DNA of 64,000 nucleotides, from contig NZ_BIFQ01000001.1 in assembly GCF_003967515.1 (NCBI RefSeq), positions 4,960,001-5,024,000 of the forward strand, in the 5' to 3' direction. This DNA is from Dictyobacter aurantiacus (lineage in GTDB: Bacteria; Chloroflexota; Ktedonobacteria; Ktedonobacterales; Ktedonobacteraceae). Position numbers and translations under genes: made by a program. The notes beneath the pieces are model-generated. The model worked only from the letters and a program-made list of their open reading frames with translations. It did no database searches and was not told the DNA's origin. This document shows, in pieces, positions 8,583 to 16,575 of this stretch (positions within the stretch are counted from its first letter, which is position 1; every line of letters starts with the position of its first letter).

Positions 8583-9080
8583 TCAACGCAAAATTGTATC
8601 ATCCGCCATGTAAACCGCCGCGAGTTTGACCGCTTCCACGATATTCTGATAGCCCGTGCAGCGGCAGAGGTTGCCGGCCAGCCCATGCCGGATCTCTTCG
8701 TCCGTCGGCGTGGGATGTTCGCGCAGCAGCGCCTGCACCGAAACGATGATGCCGGGCGTACAGAAGCCGCACTGCAGAGCGTGCTTCTCCTGAAATGCCC
8801 GCTGAATCGGGTGCAGCGGCTCCTGTGGCCCCGCGAAGCCCTCAATCGTCGTCAGCTCCATCCCATCGGCCTGCACCGCCAGCATCAGGCAAGAGCGCAC
8901 CGGCTCTCCCTCAAGAAGGACCGTACAGCAACCGCAGACGCCATGCTCGCAGCCAACATGGGTCCCCGTCAGGTGCAGCTCATGGCGCAGAAAATCCGAC
9001 AGCAGCAGGCGCGCTGGCACCCGCCGCTCATAGCGCCGACCATTCACGCTCACACCCACCGAAAATGTCTCATCTTCCAC
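8583..9080 (-). CDS. (2Fe-2S) small subunit of the molybdenum hydroxylase
   Basis: 165 residues from the GTG at 9080. The plant-ferredoxin motif CEHGVCGCC with a further Cys (VRSCLML) binds the first cluster. QCGFCTPG and GNLCRCTGY bind the second. It passes electrons from the Mo site to FAD. The frame stays open upstream to 9221, but that part reads through a dispersed repeat. I chose GTG 9080 because GAGGGGGG lies 8 bases upstream and the protein then has the normal length; ATG 9107 inside the repeat is the alternative. Both the ribosome site and the start codon lie at the edge of the family B repeat. Confidence 0.9.
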   Translation of the reverse strand: MEDETFSVGVSVNGRRYERRVPARLLLSDFLRHELHLTGTHVGCEHGVCGCCTVLLEGEPVRSCLMLAVQADGMELTTIEGFAGPQEPLHPIQRAFQEKHALQCGFCTPGIIVSVQALLREHPTPTDEEIRHGLAGNLCRCTGYQNIVEAVKLAAVYMADDTILR

Positions 9081-9184
9081 GATTACGTCCCCCCTCGTAG
9101 GCGGCATAGGATTGCTGCGGTTTTCAAACCGGAACAGCGATACATAGGCCGCAATCCTATGCCGCCTACGGGATCGTTTTCGTG
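9078..9184. repeat. Repeat family B, short palindromic copy
   Basis: Two inverted copies of GTAGGCGGCATAGGATTGC (9097-9115 and its complement ending at 9169), with outer CACG/CGTG-tipped tails and a 33-bp loop. It is the deleted form of the longer elements at 30093 and 34044, and lies within the hydroxylase operon between the FAD and FeS genes. Confidence 0.85.
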
Positions 9185-9299
9185 TTCTGCCAACACTTTT
9201 ACCCCTTCTTCTTTTCTTCAATATTATGCGGTCGATTATTCCTTCCCCGCACGATCACGCCTCATATGTTTGGAGGAGGGAATTGTGCGGGGAGGGAAA

Positions 9300-9322
9300 T
9301 CGACCGCAAGGATCGAACCTAC
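9300..9322 (-). repeat. Hairpin repeat family A copy overlapping a stop codon
   Basis: On the minus strand GTAGGT, arms TCGATC and GGTCGA around CTTGC. The TAG inside GTAGGT is the stop codon of the FAD subunit gene (9321-9319). Confidence 0.75.
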
Positions 9323-10185
9323 GTTTTATGCCACGCGATTTGTAGGGCGCGCCTGGTCGCCTCGGCTACCAGGGCGCGTCGATAGGTCGCTGTGGCGTGG
9401 ATATCATTGAAATCGTCATCGACCAGACTTTCAGCCATGCGGGCGGCCGTCTGTAGTGTCGCCTCATCAAGCGTCGTTCCGATCAGCATACGCTCGATCT
9501 CGTGGCCGCGTATCGGGGTGGGGGCGATGCCAAAATAGCTGATGCGCGCCGATTGACACGTGCCCCTGGATGTAGCGCATACGATCGCGATGGCGCCCGC
9601 CAGCGCGTAGTCGCCGGACCGGCGCGCGAACTCGATGCAGGACCAGCCAGCCTGTGGCGTCAGCCAGGGGAAGCGCACCTCCGTGAGTATCTCGCCTTCC
9701 TCCAATGAGGTGGTGAGGTGATCGGTAAAGAGGCGATCGGCCCCGATAACGCGCTCGCCGGAACTGTTGCGCGCCACTACCTCGCCATCCAGGCAGGTCA
9801 GTAGCGCCGGCAGCTCGGCGGCCGGATCAGCGTGGGCGATGCTGCCCGCTATGGTGCCGCGATTGCGGATCTGCATATGTCCGATATACTTGATGACCTC
9901 TACCAGCAGTGGATGTCGCCGCCTGACTATCTCTGCTCGCTCGACGCTGCGCTGACGTGTAAGGGCCCCGATCGCCAGGTAGCCCTTCCGATCCTCCATA
10001 TAATCCAGTCCGGCGACGCGATTGATATCGATCAGGTATCGTGGAGCGGCCAGGCGCATGTTCAGGACCGGGATCAGGCTCTGCCCGCCCGCTAATATCT
10101 TCGCATCCGGGCCGCATTGATCTAACAATGCCAGGGTTTCAGCCAGGGCGCCGGGCGCGCGGTACTGAAAAGGCGCAGGTTTCAT
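9319..10185 (-). CDS. FAD-binding medium subunit of the molybdenum hydroxylase
   Basis: 288 residues from ATG 10185, which follows GGAGG by 7 bases; the open frame further upstream is not needed. FAD-binding signatures AGGQSLIPVL (about 32-41) and TIAGSIAHADP (about 112-122) are present, followed by the CO dehydrogenase flavoprotein C-terminal domain. It hands electrons from the FeS subunit to the final acceptor. Its ATG overlaps the amidase stop as ATGA, so the two are translationally coupled. Its own stop TAG lies inside a dispersed hairpin repeat. Confidence 0.93.
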   Translation of the reverse strand: MKPAPFQYRAPGALAETLALLDQCGPDAKILAGGQSLIPVLNMRLAAPRYLIDINRVAGLDYMEDRKGYLAIGALTRQRSVERAEIVRRRHPLLVEVIKYIGHMQIRNRGTIAGSIAHADPAAELPALLTCLDGEVVARNSSGERVIGADRLFTDHLTTSLEEGEILTEVRFPWLTPQAGWSCIEFARRSGDYALAGAIAIVCATSRGTCQSARISYFGIAPTPIRGHEIERMLIGTTLDEATLQTAARMAESLVDDDFNDIHATATYRRALVAEATRRALQIAWHKT

Positions 10186-11516
10186 GCCTGGTCCTCCAGG
10201 AACTGCAATCGGCTCGCCAGTATATCCGCCATGGGCGCGACCCATGACAGCAACTGCTCATCCGCCATCGCCGCACCCACACACTGCAGGCCGAGTGGTA
10301 GATTATTGGCCGCCAGTCCCGCCGGCACCGTAATCGCTGGCAGCCCCGCGTAGGTCCAGGGCAGATTCATCAACGGGCTGCCAGTCGAGTCCAATCCTTC
10401 AGGGGCTGGACCCGGCGTTGCCGGGGTGACCCAGAGATCGATGCCTGCCTGTTTCATGAGAGTTTCTATCATCTCGCGCAGCCTGGCACGCCCCTCACGT
10501 TCTTGCCTGAGCTCTTCGTCACTCACCGTCTGCCCTTCGCGAATCGCGGCCAGGGTTCGTGGCCGATAGAGCGCTTCATAGCGTGTGAACCACGGGGCAT
10601 GCACGCGGGCCATTTCCGCGAACACCATGCGCATATGCTGACGATTGATTTTCTCTATGTCAGGGAGCACAGGTATACGGCGGATGCGATACCCCGCCTT
10701 TTTTAGCAGCGTGAGCTGTTCTTCGAAAGCAGCCAGGGCTTCAGCGGACGCCTGGGCAAGATAGAGTCCATCAGAAAGGGGTGCACCCAGGACAGGTAAA
10801 GACTCAACGCGAACGCTATCCTCACCGCGCCAGTCGCGGCACAGCAGCGGTGCGACATAAGAGCAGTCCGCCACACTCTGCGTGAAATAGCCCACATGTT
10901 CCACCGAGTCCGCGCAGCGCACCAGCCCATCGATGGGGATGCGCCCATAGGTTGGCTTGAAGCCGACGATGCCACAGAATGCCGCCGGGCGAATCGTCGA
11001 GCCGATCACCTGCGTCCCCAGCGCCAGCGGACACATTCCCGCCGCCACCGCCGCCACCGAGCCGCTGCTGGAGCCACCGGGCGTATGATTCAGGTTGTGG
11101 GGATTGCGCGTCTCTCCCGGCTCAAAATAGGCGAACTCGGTGGTCACCGTCTTGCCCAGGATACAGGCCCCGGCCTCTCTGAGCGCGCGTACGCACGATG
11201 CTTCCTCGCCCGCGAACAGCTCCGCCGGCAGACGCGATCCCGCCCGCGTCGGAAATCCATCGACCCGAAAAGTATCTTTGATCCCGACCGGGATACAGTA
11301 CAGCGGCGGACGGCTGGCGGGATCAGGATAACGCCGCTGCAGCGCGGCCACCTCGGCCTGTAAGCGGCCCCGGCGATCCTCTTCCGGCAGCAGCGCGTGC
11401 ACCTGTGGATCGACCGTATCGATCCACGCGCACAGGGTATCGATATACGCCACCGGGTCCATCTGACCACTACGAAGCGCGGCCGCGGTCCCCATCAACG
11501 ATGCCGAATGAATCAC
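10182..11516 (-). CDS. Amidase-signature hydrolase
   Basis: 444 residues. The Ser-cisSer-Lys triad is visible: Lys80 in PVGIKDTF, the GGSSSGS segment at 147-153, and the nucleophile Ser173 in GTQVIGSTIRPAAFCG. The family hydrolyses amide bonds of many small molecules. As first gene of the operon with the molybdenum hydroxylase subunits it may open or deamidate the heterocyclic product or substrate; that link is inference. The 3' end overlaps the next gene by four bases. Confidence 0.92.
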   Translation of the reverse strand: MIHSASLMGTAAALRSGQMDPVAYIDTLCAWIDTVDPQVHALLPEEDRRGRLQAEVAALQRRYPDPASRPPLYCIPVGIKDTFRVDGFPTRAGSRLPAELFAGEEASCVRALREAGACILGKTVTTEFAYFEPGETRNPHNLNHTPGGSSSGSVAAVAAGMCPLALGTQVIGSTIRPAAFCGIVGFKPTYGRIPIDGLVRCADSVEHVGYFTQSVADCSYVAPLLCRDWRGEDSVRVESLPVLGAPLSDGLYLAQASAEALAAFEEQLTLLKKAGYRIRRIPVLPDIEKINRQHMRMVFAEMARVHAPWFTRYEALYRPRTLAAIREGQTVSDEELRQEREGRARLREMIETLMKQAGIDLWVTPATPGPAPEGLDSTGSPLMNLPWTYAGLPAITVPAGLAANNLPLGLQCVGAAMADEQLLSWVAPMADILASRLQFLEDQA

Positions 11517-11657
11517 GGGCGAACCTCCTCTTCTCTCCTACATCTAGCATACAAAGAAGCAAAAATGCATATATAACCACAAGAAATAAACAGGAGGCAT
11601 GATATAATGATAATAAAGGATATCACACACACACACCAATTATATGGAACCCGTATC

Positions 11658-11777
11658 GTAGGTGCCGGGCTTGCCCCGGCTTTGTCGCCGTAGGTGCGCC
11701 CCTTGCGGGCGCTTGTCGCGAAGCGACCCCGTTCCCGGGAGTTCACGTCTCGCCATGGGTGCCGGGCTTGCCCCGGC
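11658..11777 (+). repeat. Hairpin repeat family A, cluster of three
   Basis: Three direct copies. 11658-11680 has arms GCCGGG/CCCGGC. 11690-11712 has arms GCGCCC/GGGCGC. 11758-11777 has arms GCCGGG/CCCGGC and a degenerate lead. All have CTTGC in the loop, and the lead is GTAGGT in the first two. A conserved tail with GCGACCCCGTTCCCG follows the second. The cluster ends 28 bp before the start of the cyclase-family gene. Confidence 0.85.
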
Positions 11778-11805
11778 TTGTTGCGTGGGAGGAGGAGGAT
11801 ACAAG

Positions 11806-12621
11806 ATGATGCCACCGGTTGATTTAAGCCATATGCGCGTGCTCGATCTTTCGCAGAACTGGGATATGCACACACCGGGCTTCGCTACCTATGAGGGGCC
11901 AACCATTAAATGGATCAAGCGCGTCGCCTTCGACAAAGTCGGTGGTCAGCATATCTCCTCGACGCTCCATGTGGGAACACACCTCGACGCGCCGCTGCAC
12001 TTCATTACCAATGGACAGGACATCGGCAGCATTTCGCTGGACAAGCTGGTCGGCCCTGCCGTCGTCGTGGACCTGGAGGCGCTCGGCATCGGCGACTATG
12101 ATATCTATACCTCAGAGCATTTTGAGCAGTGGGAGCGCAAGACGGGCCAGCGCATCCAGCCCAACGATATCGTGGTCGTCCACACCGGCTACCACAAGTA
12201 TTATCCCAGCAACTGGTACGGCGACAGCCAGCCGGACGAGACGCGCTACTTCATCAAGCATCCCGGCCCGACGCGCGAGTTCGCCAACTGGGTCCTGGAG
12301 CGCAAGATCTCCTGGTTCGCCATCGACGCCGGCTCGATGGACCATCCCATGAACACCGTTATCCGCAAAGTGCGCCCCGACCTGGCAGCCAAATGCGCCC
12401 ACAAGCTGGGCCGGCCCCTGGAAGAGATCTGGCCCGACGATGACCTGCAGCTCATGCACTACGACATGTTCCCCCACGGTGTCTTCCACGTCGAAAACGC
12501 CGGCGGCATGATCGACGAGATCCTCGATCAGCGTGTCTGGATCGGCTGCTTCCCCTGGAAATTCAATGGCGGCGAGGCCGCCTTCTGCCGCCTCGTCGCC
12601 TTCGTCAACAATCAACGCTGA
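11806..12621 (+). CDS. Cyclase-family metal-dependent hydrolase (kynurenine formamidase-like)
   Basis: 271 residues from the ATG-ATG pair at 11806/11809 after GGGAGGAGGAGG. The metal-binding motif HVGTHLDAPLHF (His55, His59, Asp61, His65) defines the family, and the rest (VVVDLEALG, DIVVVHTGYHKYY) fits. Members hydrolyse formamides or cyclic amides using Zn or Mn. It is divergent from the amidase/hydroxylase operon, so a shared ring-degradation role is plausible. It converges on the lipoprotein gene with only 15 bp between stops. Confidence 0.88.
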   Translation: MMPPVDLSHMRVLDLSQNWDMHTPGFATYEGPTIKWIKRVAFDKVGGQHISSTLHVGTHLDAPLHFITNGQDIGSISLDKLVGPAVVVDLEALGIGDYDIYTSEHFEQWERKTGQRIQPNDIVVVHTGYHKYYPSNWYGDSQPDETRYFIKHPGPTREFANWVLERKISWFAIDAGSMDHPMNTVIRKVRPDLAAKCAHKLGRPLEEIWPDDDLQLMHYDMFPHGVFHVENAGGMIDEILDQRVWIGCFPWKFNGGEAAFCRLVAFVNNQR

Positions 12622-12636
12622 GCCTTTTTGTGATAC

Positions 12637-13947
12637 CTACGGCAGCGCCTCTACATTAATAAGGGAGAGCGTGTTGGAATTAAAGTTTGTCAGGTAGAGT
12701 GTTTGCCCACCCGGCGTACCTGTTAGCTCTCTGGGAAAGGCCCCCACGGTGATTGTTCCCAGTTGAGCGGGACGACCGGCCAGCGCGCTTTTCGCGTCAA
12801 GGATGGTCAGCGTCGACGGTGCCATGGGATCATTCGTTGCGCTTTGCGAGTTGGTATTGTTGATCCGATTTGAGTTGGTGACCACAACTTTGGCATCATT
12901 ATCGGCGAGGATAATTCCGGTTGGCGCGGAACCAACCGGGACAGATGCCAGCAGGGCGTGGTCTGCATGGCCGCGCAGCTGTGCCGTATTAAATGCCAGC
13001 ACCTTATTGCTCCCCTGCGCCGTCACCCACGCTACCGTCCCCGACGACGAGAGCGCGACCCGTACCGGTCCACAGCCGGCCGCCGCATGGGCCAGCACCG
13101 CATGGGGAAGATCGTGCGGCACGCGGGCGATATCAATCACAGCGAGCGATCCCTGTGGATAATCGCCACACATTCTTCTATCTCCAGATGTGTCATCGGT
13201 ATTGATGCGACTGGTCACATAGAGATAGCGATTATCGGACGAGATGGCCATGCCGACAGCCCCGCTATTCATATTCAGCGGCCCATTATTGACCGGGATC
13301 TGACCGGCTACAGCACCCGAACCAAAGTCATGCTGACGAACACGCTGAAGATCGAGCACGCCAACCGTCCCATCATTCTCATTGGACACGAATGCGTAGC
13401 GATCATCGCCAGCAACGACGACTTCTATGGCCTCCTTTACCACCGCCGCGTTACTGTGCACCTGACTGTCCTCCTGGATCGTGCCCAGAATAGCGCCTTG
13501 CGCGCCCACCCTGGCCTGCGCGACATCGATAACGGCGACGCCAGTCACGTTCGCCACCAGTAGCAGCCGATTATCATGCGTCAGAGCCATGCCTAATGGA
13601 TGATAAGGAAGAGCAATTGTGCGCAGCAGACATATGTTGGTTCCCTGCTTCTGTAAAACAGCCAGGCTGCCGCTCCCCAAAAGACCGTTAGAACTATCCA
13701 ACGATACAAAGATCCACTGCCCATCGCTGGTGATGGTGCTTGCAAAAGGATGGCCGGGCACCGCGACAGTAAGCGGAGAACTTGATGGCTTATAGGCCGT
13801 ACTTACGGGAAGGGGCATACAGGATGTCGCGTGCGCTGGATGATTCGTTGCAGCACTACTATTGCAGGCACCCAGCAGGATCATTAATAACATACCCGCT
13901 ATGAGAATCTTCATCCTTGAAAGATAAGCTACCAGAGGATATTTCAC
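12637..13947 (-). CDS. Beta-propeller lipoprotein (YncE-like)
   Basis: 436 residues from a GTG start (AGGGAAG 9 bases upstream). The N-terminal hydrophobic segment ends in the lipobox LLGAC at about 24-28, so it should be lipid-anchored outside the membrane. The rest is a series of blades with SSDNRYLYVTSR, DDRYAFVSNENDGTVGVLD and GQTLYLTNFNSNTLSLI, typical of YncE or lactonase-like seven-bladed propellers. No catalytic residues can be named and the role is unknown. ATG 13914 is an alternative start, but a ribosome site is crowded against it. Confidence 0.8.
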   Translation of the reverse strand: MKYPLVAYLSRMKILIAGMLLMILLGACNSSAATNHPAHATSCMPLPVSTAYKPSSSPLTVAVPGHPFASTITSDGQWIFVSLDSSNGLLGSGSLAVLQKQGTNICLLRTIALPYHPLGMALTHDNRLLLVANVTGVAVIDVAQARVGAQGAILGTIQEDSQVHSNAAVVKEAIEVVVAGDDRYAFVSNENDGTVGVLDLQRVRQHDFGSGAVAGQIPVNNGPLNMNSGAVGMAISSDNRYLYVTSRINTDDTSGDRRMCGDYPQGSLAVIDIARVPHDLPHAVLAHAAAGCGPVRVALSSSGTVAWVTAQGSNKVLAFNTAQLRGHADHALLASVPVGSAPTGIILADNDAKVVVTNSNRINNTNSQSATNDPMAPSTLTILDAKSALAGRPAQLGTITVGAFPRELTGTPGGQTLYLTNFNSNTLSLINVEALP

Positions 13948-14156
13948 CTTGTAAATCTTCCCTTCTATATTAGAAGAACAGATATTTAGCAGCTAAAAAA
14001 GCCAACTTAGCTATCCCATTTTGAAATGCATATAGAATATAACTAATCGCTTTAATTTATATAGCACAATGCAATTATATATGTCAATGAAAGACGCATG
14101 AAATTATAAAATACTTCTGAAAGCCGCAAGTTCCACACCTACGGCACTCCTCTGGC
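13948..14156. other. AT-rich intergenic spacer
   Basis: Upstream of the lipoprotein gene and downstream of the glucanase. No gene, repeat or clear promoter seen. Its low GC contrasts with the flanking genes. Confidence 0.5.
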
Positions 14157-14198
14157 TTTTTAGTAGCTGGTGCAATGCAAGGAGCAGCTACTAAAAAA
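14157..14198. terminator. Bidirectional intrinsic terminator
   Basis: TTTTTAGTAGCTG and CAGCTACTAAAAA form a perfect 13-bp stem, with an extra A at the right end, giving a T run after the stem on both strands. It lies 110 bp past the glucanase stop. Confidence 0.75.
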
Positions 14199-14307
14199 TG
14201 GGAGGCCATCCGCGGCCTGCTCTCTGTTGTCATCCATAACACTGGGAGAGCTGGTGCCGCGCATGGCCTCCTTTCTTCGCTCGGAAGCGAAGCGAGATGC
14301 AGGCGAC

Positions 14308-15630
14308 TTACGGGGCCGTATAGTTATACGTACTCGTGTCGTACTGCAGCCCGTTCTGCTGGTAGGTAAAGGAGTACTGGAGGGTCTGGCCGGAGCCGAG
14401 GCCGCTGACATTGTACTCCCAGCGCGCCGTACTGTTGTTGTACGTCATATAGACATTTTGCTGCACCTGATTGGGTACAATATAGTGTAGGATGACGTAG
14501 CCGGCCGTCCAGCCGCAGGGCTGGAACCATGGAATGGTCGTGGAGCCTGAGCTGGCGGCACCCTGTACGAAGTTTGTGCCGGATGTGCAGCCTGATGTCG
14601 GCGTGGATGTTGGTGTGGGCGTGGGGTTGCTCGAGGTGGGTGTGGGTGTGGGACCACCGCCGGAGCCGCTGGTCGTATAGACATGCACATAGTCAACCAG
14701 CATAGGAACACCCGATGCGGTCGCGCCGCTCGGATTGCCGGGCCAGCTGCCGCCCATGGCAATGTTCAGGATGATAAAGAAGCTATGGTCGACGGCGTTG
14801 GCCCAGGTGGTGGGGTCCATCCCAGGATTATTGGAGTAGACATGCCAGAATTCGACGCCGTCCAGATACCAGCGGATCTCCTCGGGAGATGTGCTGCGGT
14901 CAACCTCGACACGATAGGTGTGGAAGCCCGCCTGACAGGTGGTGCCGGTGCAGGGGGTATTGCCGCCCAGCCCGTTGGTCTCGTTACAGGGGCCACCGGG
15001 ATCGACGCCGCAGTGCAGTGTACCGAATTCTGTATTGACACCGTTGACGTTCTCCATCCCGTCGATCTCGCCGGCTATGGGCCAGTTGGTGTAGTTGCCA
15101 CGGAACGATGAGCCCAGCATCCAGAACGCGGGCCAGTAGCCCTGGGCCGCCGCACCCGTTACATTGGGCATCTGAAGCGAAGCCTCAACCGCCATCTCGC
15201 CTCCCGCAGGAGCCGCGAAGGAGGAATCCTGTGTCTCGATACGACCGGATGTCCAGTTACCATTGCTATCACGGATCGGCTTGATCGCCAGGTGTCCATT
15301 GCCGTCCAGGTAGACGTTGTTGGTGCTGTTGGTCATCGTCTCGACCTCGCCGGTCCCCCAGTTAGGTGCTCCACCCGGATAGCTGGTTCCCAGGTCGTAG
15401 AGCCAGTTGGAAGAACTGGGCGGCGTGTTGGCCGCGCCATCGAAATCATCTCCCCAGACAAAATTCCAGGAGGCCGCGTGTGCGCTGGGCACACGATTGA
15501 AGAGTGCGTAGCTGGACAAAGCCAGGATCAGCACAGCTGTAAAAAGAAGTGAGAAACGCTGGAGGGAAATCCTTCCCGCTGTCGGATGAGCAGCATCTGC
15601 TCCTCTCTGCGTCGAGAACATAAGACTCAC
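14308..15630 (-). CDS. Secreted GH16 beta-glucanase with C-terminal glucan-binding module
   Basis: 440 residues. A signal peptide (about 24-52, ending PSAHAA) is followed by a GH16 domain (about 55-320). Its catalytic motif is GEIDGMENV (Glu188, Asp190, Glu193), of the type with a residue between Asp and the second Glu, common in laminarinases. A PTPTP-rich linker (about 323-348) leads to a roughly 90-residue C-terminal module resembling beta-1,3-glucan-binding CBM56. It probably cuts beta-1,3-glucans of fungal walls. Starts GTG 15630 and ATG 15621 are both possible relative to AAAGGAG. A LacI-type operator lies 145 bp upstream. Confidence 0.93.
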   Translation of the reverse strand: MSLMFSTQRGADAAHPTAGRISLQRFSLLFTAVLILALSSYALFNRVPSAHAASWNFVWGDDFDGAANTPPSSSNWLYDLGTSYPGGAPNWGTGEVETMTNSTNNVYLDGNGHLAIKPIRDSNGNWTSGRIETQDSSFAAPAGGEMAVEASLQMPNVTGAAAQGYWPAFWMLGSSFRGNYTNWPIAGEIDGMENVNGVNTEFGTLHCGVDPGGPCNETNGLGGNTPCTGTTCQAGFHTYRVEVDRSTSPEEIRWYLDGVEFWHVYSNNPGMDPTTWANAVDHSFFIILNIAMGGSWPGNPSGATASGVPMLVDYVHVYTTSGSGGGPTPTPTSSNPTPTPTSTPTSGCTSGTNFVQGAASSGSTTIPWFQPCGWTAGYVILHYIVPNQVQQNVYMTYNNSTARWEYNVSGLGSGQTLQYSFTYQQNGLQYDTSTYNYTAP

Positions 15631-15773
15631 CTACTCCTTTCAATCCTTTGAAAGTATGACAGTACAAAAGGTCATCAGTAAGTGTATACCACTTACGCTA
15701 CATAATAAGGCCGCAATATCTGTTCGCGCTCCCAGAACATCAAATCCATTTGATGATACAAAAAACGTAACAT

Positions 15774-15787
15774 AGAAACCGGTTTCT
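15774..15787. promoter_or_regulatory. LacI-family operator candidate
   Basis: AGAAACCGGTTTCT is a perfect 14-bp palindrome with the central CG of LacI/GalR-family operators. It lies upstream of the glucanase start and also 112 bp upstream of the rightward gene at 15899. No LacI-family gene is in the window. Confidence 0.6.
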
Positions 15788-15898
15788 GTCAAGGATGAAG
15801 CGAATCTTAGGGCGAAACGGCTATAATCTGGTTATGATTGTAGAGCCAATGTATTCAGATGGTGCTGTTTAAGACAGCTCTATTGCAATGAGGTAGCT

Positions 15899-16246
15899 AT
15901 GGCTGGTATATATGATCTTTATGGCATTACCGATACCGATATCGATACTGCCGCACGTCTATTGCCGGATGCGCTAGGCCTGCCTTTTGAGCCACATGAG
16001 AGCTCGTTCTGGGGGGATTATTACTCGGTACGGACAGAGAACTACGATGAGCATTTTTCCCTCAAAGAAAATTACAATGTGATGGAGGAAGATTGGAATT
16101 GGTCTCAGTTTAAACACTATCCTCTTATGCTGGAAGTTTCTATCGATGGAAAGACGATGAAGCGTGCGCGAGAGCTAGAAGCTCGTTTGCTGCAAACCAT
16201 GGGCAAGAAGATCATTCTGTTGAAGAGGGTGGAGTTCGCGTCGTAG
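15899..16246 (+). CDS. Small acidic protein of unknown function
   Basis: 115 residues, acidic, with no membrane segment or signal. Pattern: an N-terminal GIYDLYGITDTDID, a WGDYYSVRTENYDEHFSL stretch, then a C-terminal helix-strand (MKRARELEARLL, KKIILLKRV). The look is that of immunity-type or SMI1-like small proteins, but I cannot assign it. ATG follows GAGGTAG. The stop TAG lies in the conserved GTAGAT of a hairpin repeat, so the C-terminus may have been trimmed by the repeat. Confidence 0.7.
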   Translation: MAGIYDLYGITDTDIDTAARLLPDALGLPFEPHESSFWGDYYSVRTENYDEHFSLKENYNVMEEDWNWSQFKHYPLMLEVSIDGKTMKRARELEARLLQTMGKKIILLKRVEFAS

Positions 16247-16312
16247 ATGCCGGGCACGCCCCGGCTTTGTCTCCTCCACAGGAGCGGCGACCCCGTTCCC
16301 GAGCGTGTATGT
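16243..16312 (+). repeat. Hairpin repeat family A, composite copy
   Basis: GTAGAT, arms GCCGGG/CCCGGC around CACGC, then a tail with GCGACCCCGTTCCCG, as at 11658 and 8524. It overlaps the stop of the 115-residue gene. Confidence 0.75.
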
Positions 16313-16356
16313 TCCGGTTCGTAGACCAGCTTCTTGCGTCCCCAGCGATTCGAGGC

Positions 16357-16569
16357 TCAGCCAGCCAGCAGCGCCATCGGCAGCAGGACCGCCGGCTGAA
16401 AGAGGGTGCCGTTGAAAAACTCGCCCGAGAAGGGCGTGTTGAAAAAGATAGTTTTGATGCCGCGCCCACCCGGTACATCGTCGAAATCGTACTGCAGAAA
16501 ATAGTAGACGCTCCAGATCCCCAGTGGGCGGGATAATAATGATCCCACCCACCAGGCCCGGTTACACAA
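16357..16569 (-). pseudogene. Possible remnant of a membrane-protein gene
   Basis: 70 codons immediately downstream of the phosphodiesterase remnant, same strand. Aromatic, protein-like composition (WSVYYFLQYDFDDVPGG, NTPFSGEFFNGTLFQPA), but no start signal and no recognisable family. It looks more like coding sequence than a chance frame, so I list it as a fragment. Confidence 0.25.
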
Positions 16570-16575
16570 CGTTGC

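Noticed and set aside
9081..9221. Arg-rich N-terminal extension of the FeS subunit
   Set aside because: It reads through a dispersed palindromic repeat and would make the subunit longer than its family.
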